Source: Thalassospira xiamenensis M-5 = DSM 17429
GTDB taxonomy: Bacteria; Pseudomonadota; Alphaproteobacteria; Rhodospirillales; Thalassospiraceae
Reading direction: 5' to 3'
Assembly (NCBI RefSeq): GCF_000300235.2
Contig: NZ_CP004388.1
Coordinates: forward strand, 415,501 to 479,500
DNA length: 64,000 bases
The number at the start of each line of letters is the position of its first letter. Within the stretch, counting starts at the first letter, position 1. Positions 1 through 9,045 of this stretch are shown here, in pieces. The notes beneath the pieces are model-generated. The model searched no databases, was not told the DNA's origin, and saw only the letters and a program-made list of their open reading frames with translations. The position numbers and the translations under genes are program-made.

Positions 1-61
1 TTGATTTTATTACATATCCCGTGCAATGCCGGGCGGGTCAAGAAATGGAATGGATTTATCA

Positions 62-676
62 ATGAACCAGACCGGAATGGATTGGCCCGAAAGCCTGATG
101 CCCAATGCCTTTCGCGGTCTTGATTTGTTGCGATCCGTTTCCGTGCGTGGTCAAAAGGCGGCCGGTCTGATTTCAGGACATGGTGTATGGGATGGGCTTG
201 CCGGGTTTGATCCGATTGTCGCCGGAACTTTTCCGATTAATCTTGATATTGATGGATCGGATATCGACATACTTTGCCATTGCCCGGATTTTGATGGTTT
301 CGAAGCCCACGTACAGGCTGTCTTTGGTCATCATGATGATTTTGGATTGCATCGCCGCCCGGCAACGCAACATGTCGCGCAGGCCATTGTCGTGCGGTTT
401 GTTCTGGATGATTTGCCGGTCGAAATTTTTGCCACCGGCACGCCATCGCAATGCCAGTTCGGCTTCCGCCATATGCTGGTCGAGGCACGGTTGATATATC
501 TTCTGGGGTCGCAGCTTTCCGAAGAAATCCGGAAAATGAAACGGGCCGGTTTCAAAACCGAACCTGCCTTCGCCATCCTTCTTGAGCTGGGCGCCGATCC
601 CTATCTCGTGCTGGACGAAATGTATGATCTGGGGCCGCTTGCATTAAAAAGCAGGGTGGGGCGGTTCATCCTTTAA
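62..676 (+). CDS. DUF4269 family protein (nucleotidyltransferase-like)
   Basis: The protein carries GTFPINLDIDGSDIDI near residue 55, the hallmark of DUF4269, a family resembling nucleotidyltransferases in which the GS-D-x-D motif would bind metal. A conserved-looking DLPVEIFATG strand follows. No biochemical function is established for the family. The same frame is open from an ATG at 26, but the ATG at 62 has a GGA seven bases upstream and the earlier one has no ribosome site, so 62 is preferred. The last 11 bases overlap the end of the convergent diguanylate cyclase gene. Family call fairly sure, start uncertain. Confidence 0.7.
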   Translation: MNQTGMDWPESLMPNAFRGLDLLRSVSVRGQKAAGLISGHGVWDGLAGFDPIVAGTFPINLDIDGSDIDILCHCPDFDGFEAHVQAVFGHHDDFGLHRRPATQHVAQAIVVRFVLDDLPVEIFATGTPSQCQFGFRHMLVEARLIYLLGSQLSEEIRKMKRAGFKTEPAFAILLELGADPYLVLDEMYDLGPLALKSRVGRFIL

Positions 677-1748
677 GGTCGTCAAGGCTGCCATGGCTGT
701 CCAGCGCGCGATAGCGGACCGTATCGCGCCCGCTTTCCTTGGCTTCATAAAGGGCCTCGTCGGCAATCCGCAGTACATCGAGCGGTTCATAAAGATCGGT
801 CGTTTCACTGGAAATCCAGGTCGCCCCGACGCTGACCGTGATCGAAACCGCATTGCCGTCCATATCGCTGACCCGGCATTGATCACGCACCACATTGCAC
901 AACTTGTAACCAAGATACATCGTCTGTTCGAGGCGAATGCCTGGCAGGACACAAACGAATTCCTCTCCCCCGAAACGTCCGACGATGTCATGATCGCGAA
1001 GGCAAGATGACATGATGGCGGCAATGTCCTGTAATACCTTGTCGCCGATCAGATGGCCATGTGTATCATTGACCTGCTTGAAATGGTCGATATCAAGCAT
1101 GAATACCCCGGCCGAGCCACCTTTGATCCGGGAACTCGTCATTTCGCGTGCCAGCAATTCTTCAAGTCCGCGCCGGTTCCAGACCCCGGTCAGGCTGTCG
1201 ATCATCATGTCGCGATGTGCTGCATCCAGATCGGCCAGAAGCTGTCTCTGGCTGCGTTCGCTATAGCGAAGGGCAAGAACCGTTTCGATCCAATGGGCAA
1301 GGTCCTTGAGCGTTTCGATCTCGCTTTCGGAAAAATTGCGGGTTTTTGAATCAATAATGCACAGCGTGCCAAGCTTGTAGCCTTCGCGATTGGAAAGCGG
1401 CACACCGGCATAGGACCGGATATGGGGTGCCCCCACCACCAGCGGATTGTCGCTGAAACGTTCGTCATCGATGGCATTGCCAACAACAAGCGGCGCGTCA
1501 TGCATGATCGCATGCCCGCAAAACGAAATGTCACGCGGCGTTTCGGGAACGCCCAGATTGATCCGGGATTTGAAAAACTGCCGGTCGCCATCAATCAGGG
1601 AAATGGCGACGATTTCGGTGTTGAAAATGCGTTCGGCAAGGCGCGTAATCCGATCAAGTTCAGGGTCGCGCGGTGTTGACAGAATACCCATGCTTTCAAG
1701 CGATTTCTGCCGCTCGTTCTCGTTATCCGGCGTGGGCGCGATTTTCAA
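666..1748 (-). CDS. GAF-GGDEF diguanylate cyclase (first of tandem pair)
   Basis: Predicted soluble enzyme making cyclic di-GMP from two GTP. An N-terminal GAF domain (about residues 25-170) contains DISFCGHAI and GTLCIID, typical of the GAF type fused to many GGDEF proteins. The GGDEF domain (about 190-350) has the active-site form GGEEF, preceded at the correct five-residue spacing by RDHD, the RxxD product-inhibition site. All catalytic features look intact. There is no membrane segment, so it probably senses a cytoplasmic ligand. The start is TTG with a good GGGAG seven bases upstream. It lies 42 bases behind a paralogue of almost equal length and the same architecture, and the two are probably co-transcribed. 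Confidence 0.88.
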   Translation of the reverse strand: MKIAPTPDNENERQKSLESMGILSTPRDPELDRITRLAERIFNTEIVAISLIDGDRQFFKSRINLGVPETPRDISFCGHAIMHDAPLVVGNAIDDERFSDNPLVVGAPHIRSYAGVPLSNREGYKLGTLCIIDSKTRNFSESEIETLKDLAHWIETVLALRYSERSQRQLLADLDAAHRDMMIDSLTGVWNRRGLEELLAREMTSSRIKGGSAGVFMLDIDHFKQVNDTHGHLIGDKVLQDIAAIMSSCLRDHDIVGRFGGEEFVCVLPGIRLEQTMYLGYKLCNVVRDQCRVSDMDGNAVSITVSVGATWISSETTDLYEPLDVLRIADEALYEAKESGRDTVRYRALDSHGSLDDLKG

Positions 1749-1790
1749 GACGGTTCTCCCGTTACAGCATGTTGTTATTCCAGGTGGAGT

Positions 1791-2876
1791 TTAATGCTGT
1801 TCAAATAGTCCTTTGTTGTGCTGTTCGTTGACATCGGGCGTGAACACCACCCGGTCGCGGCCGCTTTGTTTCGCGCGATATAGCGCGGCATCGGCAATTT
1901 CGAAAATGGCCTTGCGGTTGTCGTTGCTGCAACCTGCCGCAATCCATGTGGCCCCGATGGAAATAGTCACGCCAAGGGTTTTGCCCTCGCTGGTGTTGAT
2001 CGGCGTATTGCGCAGGATATTGCAAAGTTTTTCAGCAATTTTCGGGGTCGTTTCGCGCGTGATACCGGGAATGACACATACAAATTCCTCGCCGCCGACA
2101 CGTGCAATGATGTCATTTTCGCGCAAATGATTTTTGAGCATCCCGGCAATTCTGATGATGACCTCATCGCCAATCAGATGTCCGTGCGTGTCATTGACGC
2201 ATTTGAAATGATCGATATCACATAACAAAATCCCGCAGGGTTCGGTCAATGGCACGCCTTCTGGGGCGAGTTCTCGATCAAGTATTTCATCAAGCCCGCG
2301 CCGGTTCCAAAGCCCTGTCATCGGATCAATCATACTTTGACGAACCGCTTCATCAAGGCTTTGCATCAACCGTTTCTGGCTGAATTGTGCAAACCGCAGC
2401 AACAGAACCATATCGACCAGATAGGCAAGGTCCTTGAGGTTATCGATATCGCGCTGGCTCATTTCGCGCGGTTTGTCGTCAAAAATGCAAAGTGTCCCGA
2501 CCGGTTGTCCTTCGTGATGATGCACTGGCATCCCGGCGTAAAAAATCACTGGCGTATCGCAGATCACCAACGGATTGTCGGAAAAACGGGGATCGATCCG
2601 GGCATCCTTGATCACCATCGGCTCGGTCTGGGTGATTGCATGCCCGCAGAACGAAATATCGCGGCGGCTTTCCAGCTTTTCGAAATTGGCCCGGGATTTG
2701 AAAATCTGTCGGTCATGATCGATTACCGTCATCGTGGCCGATTTGACGTCAAAGATCCGTTTGGCAAGTGACGTGATTCGGTCAAGTTCGGGTTCGGCAT
2801 CAAAAGTTGCGATACGCATGCGCGTGATGATGCCCTGACGTTCGGCTTCGTTATGCGGTATTGGTGCAAGTTCCAT
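1791..2876 (-). CDS. GAF-GGDEF diguanylate cyclase (second of tandem pair)
   Basis: Paralogue of the neighbouring gene: 361 residues, the same N-terminal GAF domain with DISFCGHAI, and a GGDEF domain with GGEEF. The inhibitory RxxD site is present as REND five residues before GGEEF. Substitutions are spread through both domains, so the duplication is not recent. The ATG has GGGGATCAGG just upstream. This is the promoter-proximal member of the pair. No signal peptide or membrane segment is visible, which suggests both proteins read intracellular signals and add to one cyclic di-GMP pool. The ligand is unknown. Confidence 0.88.
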   Translation of the reverse strand: MELAPIPHNEAERQGIITRMRIATFDAEPELDRITSLAKRIFDVKSATMTVIDHDRQIFKSRANFEKLESRRDISFCGHAITQTEPMVIKDARIDPRFSDNPLVICDTPVIFYAGMPVHHHEGQPVGTLCIFDDKPREMSQRDIDNLKDLAYLVDMVLLLRFAQFSQKRLMQSLDEAVRQSMIDPMTGLWNRRGLDEILDRELAPEGVPLTEPCGILLCDIDHFKCVNDTHGHLIGDEVIIRIAGMLKNHLRENDIIARVGGEEFVCVIPGITRETTPKIAEKLCNILRNTPINTSEGKTLGVTISIGATWIAAGCSNDNRKAIFEIADAALYRAKQSGRDRVVFTPDVNEQHNKGLFEQH

Positions 2877-2961
2877 CCTGATCCCCGACCATGCTGCTGC
2901 CTTTTAAGTGGGAAGCCGACAGGGGATTTCCAGATGGGCCAGTCCCGAGTAACCAGGATAA

Positions 2962-3402
2962 TCAGTCAACAATAACCGTATCGCCCACCCGGATCGCACC
3001 GGGTTCAATCGCACGGCATGTAACCCCGCCCCGCCAGTCCGGTGTCAGGGCCTTTTCAAGGCCCGGTGCTGCGGCTTCCATCCGGTTGCACGGATCGGTT
3101 TCGCCGGTGATTTCAAGGACCAGTTCCCCTATCCGGATGCGCGTACCGGGCGTTTGCGGCAATTTCACACCTCGTACCAACAGATTGGCGCGCCGCGTGG
3201 TCCAGGGCAAATCCATACGGTCAATTTCGCCGCAGGCCGCCAACCAGTCTTCCTCAGTCATGACCGTGATCTGGCGTTTGCGTAGCTTGCCGCGATAATC
3301 GCCATCAACCCCAAAATCAAGACTGACAGAAACACCATCAAGCGTTTCCATTGGCGCACGTGAACGTGCCTTACGCGCGATACCAATCAGGGTGGCGGTC
3401 AT
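2962..3402 (-). CDS. MOSC domain-containing protein
   Basis: A 146-residue single-domain protein. MOSC domains occur in molybdenum-cofactor sulfurases and in stand-alone YiiM-like proteins, where a conserved cysteine is thought to carry sulfur. Here the cysteine lies in DPCNRME, followed by a typical RGGVTCRAIEPGAIRVGD end. The open frame extends upstream into nadB, but ATG at 3402 has GGAG at proper spacing and begins the conserved MTATLIGIA strand. It lies 52 bases behind nadB on the same strand, so the two are probably co-transcribed. Family assignment is firm, substrate unknown. Confidence 0.82.
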   Translation of the reverse strand: MTATLIGIARKARSRAPMETLDGVSVSLDFGVDGDYRGKLRKRQITVMTEEDWLAACGEIDRMDLPWTTRRANLLVRGVKLPQTPGTRIRIGELVLEITGETDPCNRMEAAAPGLEKALTPDWRGGVTCRAIEPGAIRVGDTVIVD

Positions 3403-3454
3403 GACAATCTCCGTCTTTGATCCGATTAACGTGGGGGAATGACGTCTTCGCCGA

Positions 3455-5101
3455 TCAGGTCTTCCATTGGCCCGATACAACCCAGCGACCGGCAAAGTTT
3501 TCCGGCACAAGAATGGTCTGGCGGGGCGTCGCGCTGTCATCACGTTCCGGATAATCGGTGGTGTAATGCAGGCCGCGGCTTTCATGGCGCCAAAGGGCCG
3601 ACTGGATGATCAGTTTGGCAACCACCGAAAGGTTACGCAATTCAAGCAGGTCATTGGTCACACGGAAATTGCCGTAATATTCGTCAATCTCCGACAGCAA
3701 CAGATCAATGCGATGCTGCGCGCGTTGCAGGCGTTTGGTCGTGCGAACGATGCCGACAAAGTCCCACATCACGTTGCGCAACTGTTCCCAGTTATGGGCG
3801 ACGATGACTTCCTCGTCGGAATCGGTGATCCCGGTTTCGTCCCAGTCCGGCAGGTCCTTGAACCGGTCATCAACCGGGAGTGCTTCGACAATGTCGCGTG
3901 CTGCGGCCTCGCCAAATACCAGGCATTCCAGAAGCGAGTTCGACGCCAGCCGGTTCGCCCCGTGAAGGCCCGTGCCTGCACATTCACCAATCGCATAAAG
4001 CCCGGTCAGATCGGTGCGCCCGCGAAGATCGGTCAAAACCCCGCCGCATGTATAATGTGCTGCCGGAACAACCGGGATCGGCTGTTTGGTCATGTCGATG
4101 CCGTACGACAGGCAGGTTTCATGGATGGTCGGGAAATGCTCCCGGATGAAACTCTCGCCCTTGTGCGTGATATCAAGGTACACGCAATCTGCACCCAGCC
4201 GCTTCATTTCATGGTCAATCGCGCGTGCGACAATATCGCGCGGGGCCAGTTCGCCGCGTTCATCAAACCGGTCCATGAAACGCGTGCCATCGGCCAGCAG
4301 CAATTTGCCGCCTTCGCCGCGCACGGCCTCGGTAATCAGGAATGATTTGGCCTGCGGATGATACAGGCAGGTCGGGTGAAACTGGCTGAATTCCATATTC
4401 ATCACCCGGCAACCCGCACGCCATGCCATGGCAATGCCATCGCCCGTCGATCCGTCCGGGTTGGACGTAAACCGGTAAACCTTGCTGGCCCCCCCGGTGG
4501 CAAGCACCACGGTACGCGCATTGAACGACCGGACCTTGCCGGTATTCAGATCAAGCGCATAGGCCCCAATGCATCGGCGGCCTTCACCGCCAAGCTTACG
4601 GTCGGTCACCAGATCAATCGCAAGGTAATTTTCAAAAATCTTGATGTTCGGATGTTTGGCAGCCTCACCCTGCAAGGTGGTTTGTACCGCCCGCCCGGTG
4701 GCATCGGCGGCATGAACAATGCGGCGATGGCTATGCCCGCCTTCCCGTGTCAGGTGAAACGGCTGATCATTGCCGCCTTCCGGATCACGCGTCAGCTGAA
4801 TGCCAAGTTCATCAAGCCATTTGATGGCATTGGGCGCGTTGCGTGCGACAAATTCAACAGTGTCGCGTTTGCACAATCCGGCACCGGCAATCAGCGTGTC
4901 TTCGACATGGTTTTCGATGCTGTCGGCGGCATCAAGCACGGCGGCAATTCCGCCCTGTGCCCAGTTGGTCGAACCGTCATCGATCTTGCCCTTCGACAGG
5001 ACGGCAACCTTGACATGCGGAGCAAGCTTGAGTGCGGTGGACAAACCGGCAGCGCCACTGCCGATGACAAGCACATCATAATGGAAGGACAGATCGGTCA
5101 T
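3455..5101 (-). CDS. nadB: L-aspartate oxidase
   Basis: Flavoenzyme oxidising L-aspartate to iminoaspartate, the first step of de novo NAD synthesis (NadA then makes quinolinate). The N terminus has the FAD-binding GSGAAGLS, followed by [11 protein letters not shown] and the substrate-region [15 protein letters not shown] segment (seen as [12 protein letters not shown]), all diagnostic of NadB rather than succinate dehydrogenase. The 548-residue length is normal. The frame continues 37 codons upstream, but ATG at 5101 starts exactly before the FAD strand and has GGGAT eight bases away. No nadA or nadC is visible in the window, although these are often adjacent. A MOSC gene follows. Confidence 0.93.
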   Translation of the reverse strand: MTDLSFHYDVLVIGSGAAGLSTALKLAPHVKVAVLSKGKIDDGSTNWAQGGIAAVLDAADSIENHVEDTLIAGAGLCKRDTVEFVARNAPNAIKWLDELGIQLTRDPEGGNDQPFHLTREGGHSHRRIVHAADATGRAVQTTLQGEAAKHPNIKIFENYLAIDLVTDRKLGGEGRRCIGAYALDLNTGKVRSFNARTVVLATGGASKVYRFTSNPDGSTGDGIAMAWRAGCRVMNMEFSQFHPTCLYHPQAKSFLITEAVRGEGGKLLLADGTRFMDRFDERGELAPRDIVARAIDHEMKRLGADCVYLDITHKGESFIREHFPTIHETCLSYGIDMTKQPIPVVPAAHYTCGGVLTDLRGRTDLTGLYAIGECAGTGLHGANRLASNSLLECLVFGEAAARDIVEALPVDDRFKDLPDWDETGITDSDEEVIVAHNWEQLRNVMWDFVGIVRTTKRLQRAQHRIDLLLSEIDEYYGNFRVTNDLLELRNLSVVAKLIIQSALWRHESRGLHYTTDYPERDDSATPRQTILVPENFAGRWVVSGQWKT

Positions 5102-5361
5102 GATATCCCATCGCTTGTGAAGCAAGGCGACGGATGGCATCTGGCGCGGTGGCGTCATCATCCGGGGCCCGAACAGAAGCGGCAGAATAGGACTGCTTTG
5201 GGCGAAGCTCAAACATTATCGTCGCAATATTGCCCGCAATAACATCGATATTGCCACAAGCCATGCTTGCATGATGCCCGAATTGGTCCAGATACTGTTT
5301 AACAAGACAGCATCTGTAACCAGGCTGCGTTCCGCCTGCCCGATCAGAAGAGGAAGGTTTG

Positions 5362-5781
5362 ATGAGCACATCGACACCAGCGCTAAACACGATGACCGGC
5401 GGTTGCCATTGCGGCGAAGTTCGTTATGAAGTGCGCGGCAAACTGCATGACGCCAAAATGTGCCATTGTGGCCTGTGCCGTAAACTGCACGGTCATGTCA
5501 GTTCCTATGCCCGGGTTGAAAAGGATGCTCTGCATCTAACCCGTGACGAAGGATTGCGCTGGTATCGCCTTTCTGATCAAAGCGACCGGGGCTTTTGCAA
5601 GGAATGCGGATCATCGCTGTTCTGGCGTCCCGTCCGGTCGCAGGAAGTCGCAATCACCCCTGGCACGCTTGACGGCGCATCAGGCATATCGACATCCGCC
5701 CAGATGTTTTGCAAGGACAAGGGCGATTATTACCCGATTGATGCGGCTATCCCCGCCTATGACGGGGATGATCAGGACTGA
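5362..5781 (+). CDS. GFA family zinc-binding protein
   Basis: Belongs to the glutathione-dependent formaldehyde-activating-like (GFA/CENP-V) family, small zinc proteins with a beta-tent fold. The ligand set is visible as GGCHCGEVRYEV near residue 13, CHCGLCRK near residue 33 and FCKECGSSLFW near residue 78. About 139 residues is typical. Most members have no proven enzyme activity, so a formaldehyde role should not be assumed. The start ATG directly follows a TTG and lies behind AGGAAGG. It is transcribed divergently from nadB across about 260 bases and converges on the methyltransferase gene. Confidence 0.85.
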   Translation: MSTSTPALNTMTGGCHCGEVRYEVRGKLHDAKMCHCGLCRKLHGHVSSYARVEKDALHLTRDEGLRWYRLSDQSDRGFCKECGSSLFWRPVRSQEVAITPGTLDGASGISTSAQMFCKDKGDYYPIDAAIPAYDGDDQD

Positions 5782-5792
5782 TTGACTTGCAA

Positions 5793-6779
5793 TCAGTCCT
5801 GATCTGTAACACCGGGGACCTTCATCCAGGTCAGTTCGTGCTTGTTGTTGTATAGATGCACGACCTTTGACCCGGGAATATCGGCAAACTGGGTAATGGC
5901 GGCGTAATCTGTGTCGCCCTGCAGCTTGATGGTGCAGATGAAATTGGTTGCCATACCTGCATCCATCCACTGATTGACCAGTTGGAACAGCCGGTCCGGA
6001 TAGCAGATCACGTCCGAACACAGCCAGTCGATGTAACCGATTTCATCGGGGTTCAGGCCGAACGCGCTTTCCTGCCGGAAATCAACACGCGGCAGGGTGG
6101 CGATTTTCGGATCAAGACGGGCCTTGTCGATGCTGATCACATCGGTGCCGAATTCATGCAAAACCCATGTCCATCCGCCGGGGCTGCCGCCCAGATCCAT
6201 CGTGCGGTCGCCAACTTCGGGCCCAACACCAAGGCGGGTGAAGGCTTCCCAAAGTTTCAGATAGGCGCGGTTGGGCGGGGTGGTCTTGTCTTCTTCAAAC
6301 TCGACCTCGCCATTTTTCCACGGGCTGGAACAATCCATCGATGCGATGATCGTATCGGGATCGATCAATGTCCACGATCCCAGCGGGGCGGTCGGGGCCG
6401 GCTCGCCAAAGACCTGCCGTTTGGCCGATACATGCGGCAAGTTGGCTTCGATCAGTTTCGCGCGCGAAAAATGATCAAACTTGAACATGGCCCAGTTACG
6501 TTGATTGAATTTCAGGATTTTGGCCGCACCCTTGATCGACGGGATCGCCATTCGGACCGGATTGCGCCAGACATTCTGCGCCCAGAAGACACGGCGTTCC
6601 GGGCCGGGTGCGAACATCAGCCGGTCATGGCTTTCGATCACGTCACCAAGTTCGGCGCGCAGCTGATCTTCAAAGCCGACAGGGGCCAGATAGCCGGTCG
6701 CATCCATCGGCTCGATGACCGCATCAATGCCATCGGGGATGTCAAAAGTCCGGGTGGTGTATGTCTGATCGTTTTTCAT
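5793..6779 (-). CDS. RlmM-like FtsJ-domain rRNA methyltransferase family protein
   Basis: The C-terminal half holds a Rossmann methyltransferase domain with the SAM motif DLGGSPGGWTWVL (about residue 194), very close to the RrmJ/RlmM family, which makes 2'-O-methyl marks on 23S rRNA. The N-terminal half (about 1-150) is probably the RNA-binding region found in RlmM-like proteins. RlmM itself methylates C2498 of 23S rRNA. Whether this protein has that exact target cannot be read from sequence. No strong ribosome site precedes the ATG. Orthology to RlmM is an inference from the motif and architecture. Confidence 0.75.
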   Translation of the reverse strand: MKNDQTYTTRTFDIPDGIDAVIEPMDATGYLAPVGFEDQLRAELGDVIESHDRLMFAPGPERRVFWAQNVWRNPVRMAIPSIKGAAKILKFNQRNWAMFKFDHFSRAKLIEANLPHVSAKRQVFGEPAPTAPLGSWTLIDPDTIIASMDCSSPWKNGEVEFEEDKTTPPNRAYLKLWEAFTRLGVGPEVGDRTMDLGGSPGGWTWVLHEFGTDVISIDKARLDPKIATLPRVDFRQESAFGLNPDEIGYIDWLCSDVICYPDRLFQLVNQWMDAGMATNFICTIKLQGDTDYAAITQFADIPGSKVVHLYNNKHELTWMKVPGVTDQD

Positions 6780-6808
6780 GGGCCGCTTTTACGCTGATTT
6801 CGCCCAAT

Positions 6809-6843
6809 AAAAAAGCGGGAAAGCCGCATAACAGCTTTCCCGC
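6809..6843 (-). terminator. Rho-independent terminator after the phytase-like gene
   Basis: A perfect 10-base stem (6815-6824 with 6834-6843, GCGGGAAAGC) and a 9-base loop are followed on the minus strand by a run of six T (6814-6809). It lies 25 bases past the stop of the phytase-like gene and in front of the methyltransferase gene, separating the two units. Confidence 0.9.
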
Positions 6844-6867
6844 AATGTCAGATGATCCAGCGAGAGA

Positions 6868-8169
6868 TCAGAATTTGTCTGCCTGCACCAGACCGTCGAT
6901 CAGAAGCACCTTGGTGGCATCCCCATTGATGCCGAAATCGTTGTCATTGATCAGGGCCAGTGCACCGTCGCCCATAACCGCAAGACCTTCGATCTTGGTC
7001 GGGGCCATCGGGTAATCGGCACTGTCAAAACGAAGCGTTTTGACAACTGCCTTCAGGTCAAACTTCGACAGGTCGTTTTCCTGTTCAAGCGACGGGCTGG
7101 TCGACATATCGTCCCAGCGCGATGCCAGAATGTTTGATGCACCATCCAGTTTGACTTCATGCAGCTTGGTGGTGCCATCGGTCCGTTCCAGAACCAGCAG
7201 GCGGTCATCGCCAAGTGCCATTACTTCGGAAATGCGCGGTGCGTTCTGTTTGTCGGACGGATCGTTGCGGAAGGTCTGCGGATCATCCAGCTGATAGATA
7301 TATTCGCCGGCAAGTTCGCCCTTCATGCGGTCATACACGAACAGGCGGGTGTTCTTTGCCTTTTTGTAGGCATCTGCATTCGGGTTGGCCAGCGGGTTCT
7401 GAACCATGAAATACAGTTTGCTTTCATCGGGCGATACGGCCATCGATTCAATGCCGCGGTTGGTCTGGCGGGTCACAAGGATTGCCGGAAGACCGCCGGT
7501 GATCTTATAGGCCGCACCTTCGAAATCCTTTTCCGAACCGGCTGGAACGATACGTTCATTGACCGTACCGTCGGCGGCAACATGCAGGATCGACGGACCG
7601 TTTTCTTCACCGATCCAGTACGAACCATCCGACAGGCGAATGATGCCTTCGGCGTCAATTGCCGACACCGACTGTGCCAGTTCCTTGCCATTGGCATCGA
7701 CCGGCTTTTCGGTTTTGGCAACCGATAGCTTGTTGGTCAAACCGGTCAGGGGCACGCCATTCTGGTCCTTAAGCGCGATAACGTCCTTGACGTCAAAGCT
7801 GCCGTTATCGTTCAGGAAAATGGTATAGATCGACGGCGAATAATCCGGCGTCGGATAGACGCGCACCTTACGGCCCTGACAAACGACGTCTTCGGAGACG
7901 CCAAGAACGTCCTGCACATCACCGCAAACAAAGTTCGGACCACGGTCGGAAACGGCATAGAACATATTGGACGGATCACCCGGACGGCGATAGGCCCCCG
8001 AACCGAACCCAACCGTCAGGTCGCGTGCCTTGCCGCCATCCACCATGACGGTCGACAGATTGTTTATCGCACTTTTGGTTTCGAAAACCTTGACGTCACC
8101 CGCCATTGCCGTTGTCGCAAGAAGAATGGCCGCAATACCGGCAAAACCGGCTGCAATCGTCCGTTTCAT
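6868..8169 (-). CDS. Exported esterase-like activity of phytase family protein
   Basis: A 433-residue secreted protein. Residues 1-28 form a clear Sec signal peptide ending AMA before GDVKVF. The rest matches the phytase-like esterase family (a beta-propeller-like fold), with GSGAYRRPGDP, VSDRGPNF and a late segment on an 'ideal' calcium-rich pattern DNDFGI. Substrate is uncertain; family members have been described as phytase- or esterase-like. The frame opens five codons earlier, but ATG at 8169 has GGGGGA upstream and begins the signal peptide. The gene is monocistronic, with a strong terminator behind it. Confidence 0.75.
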   Translation of the reverse strand: MKRTIAAGFAGIAAILLATTAMAGDVKVFETKSAINNLSTVMVDGGKARDLTVGFGSGAYRRPGDPSNMFYAVSDRGPNFVCGDVQDVLGVSEDVVCQGRKVRVYPTPDYSPSIYTIFLNDNGSFDVKDVIALKDQNGVPLTGLTNKLSVAKTEKPVDANGKELAQSVSAIDAEGIIRLSDGSYWIGEENGPSILHVAADGTVNERIVPAGSEKDFEGAAYKITGGLPAILVTRQTNRGIESMAVSPDESKLYFMVQNPLANPNADAYKKAKNTRLFVYDRMKGELAGEYIYQLDDPQTFRNDPSDKQNAPRISEVMALGDDRLLVLERTDGTTKLHEVKLDGASNILASRWDDMSTSPSLEQENDLSKFDLKAVVKTLRFDSADYPMAPTKIEGLAVMGDGALALINDNDFGINGDATKVLLIDGLVQADKF

Positions 8170-8351
8170 GGTGTGATCCCCCACATCGTGTAATGCATAC
8201 GAAGAAATGCCCGAACCCGGTTATGCATCGGTTCAGGCGTAAGTGATGAGGATCACATTAGAATTTTACTGTGACAGTTTGTTTGCGGTTACGGGTCGTT
8301 TCCGTGAAACAACAGAAAGTCGTAACCTCTCGCCGTAAAGCAGCGGGCTGT

Positions 8352-8954
8352 TTACCAGAAATCCTCGCGCCGGACGGTAAATGTTTCCGCGACACCGGCA
8401 TATTCGTGATAGCCCAGACGTGCCAGCGGCTCGAACAGGGTGACATCGACCATGCCGTCACGGATGATTGCATCATCAATATGCAGACCGACCACTGTAC
8501 CGATCACCATCGCGTTTTTGCTTTGCGGGGTGGGGCCGGGCAGATCGACAATCTGGAATACCTTGCATTCCATATGGATTGGCACTCCCTTGATCCGATG
8601 GGCGGCGACCGTTTGACCCGGTTCCTTTTCTAGACCGGCATAATCAAATTCGTCCTGTTCGGGCGGAAGCGGTGCCGAACAGAAATTGATTTCGCGCAGC
8701 ATAGCGCGTGGGGCGACGGCGGCAATAAATTCACCGGTTTCACGCGCGTTGTTCAGACTGTCAATCGATCCGCCAGATGCAAACATGACCATCGGCGGAT
8801 TGCCGCAGACTGCATTGAAAAACGAATAGGGGGCCAGATTGGCGCACCCCTGTTTATCGACCGTCGAAATCCAGCCAATCGGGCGTGGGGCCACACAGGC
8901 CTTGAACGGATCATGCGGCAGGTTATGTGGCGTTTTGCCCGGTTCGTAAAACAT
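8352..8954 (-). CDS. Flavin reductase family (FMN-binding split barrel) protein
   Basis: A 200-residue protein of the flavin reductase-like/DIM6-NTAB type. The N terminus has ACVAPRPIGWISTVD followed by NLAPYSFFNAV, the standard FMN-binding pattern, and the domain ends with FEPLARLGYHEYAGV. Such proteins bind FMN and either supply reduced flavin to an oxygenase or act alone. No oxygenase is encoded nearby, so the partner is unknown. A possible GAGA ribosome site precedes the ATG. The gene lies 91 bases behind codA, with a 24-base inverted repeat in the gap, so it may have its own promoter. Confidence 0.8.
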   Translation of the reverse strand: MFYEPGKTPHNLPHDPFKACVAPRPIGWISTVDKQGCANLAPYSFFNAVCGNPPMVMFASGGSIDSLNNARETGEFIAAVAPRAMLREINFCSAPLPPEQDEFDYAGLEKEPGQTVAAHRIKGVPIHMECKVFQIVDLPGPTPQSKNAMVIGTVVGLHIDDAIIRDGMVDVTLFEPLARLGYHEYAGVAETFTVRREDFW

Positions 8955-9012
8955 GGTGGTTCTCGATAATGTGCGTTGACCCCCATCATATGGGGTGTAA
9001 CGGCGAATGGAT

Positions 9013-9036
9013 CACGTGACGAAATCGTTTCACGTG
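9013..9036. repeat. Inverted repeat with two CACGTG cores
   Basis: CACGTGA (9013-9019) and TCACGTG (9030-9036) are separated by ten bases between the stop of codA and the start of the flavin reductase gene. There is no T-run on either side, so a protein-binding site is at least as likely as a terminator. Confidence 0.45.
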
Positions 9037-9045
9037 TGCGATTTG

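Noticed and set aside
4358..5242. 294-codon plus-strand frame opposite nadB
   Set aside because: Shadow of nadB, whose FAD and substrate motifs are intact.
5102..5361. Repeated CAATATTGCC/CGATATTGCC near nadB as an NAD-regulator site
   Set aside because: Two loosely similar A/T-rich strings, without dyad symmetry or a known consensus to support them.
8170..8351. Pho-box-like CTGTCAC upstream of the phytase-like gene
   Set aside because: Only one half-site is recognisable; the second repeat of a Pho box is missing at the proper spacing.
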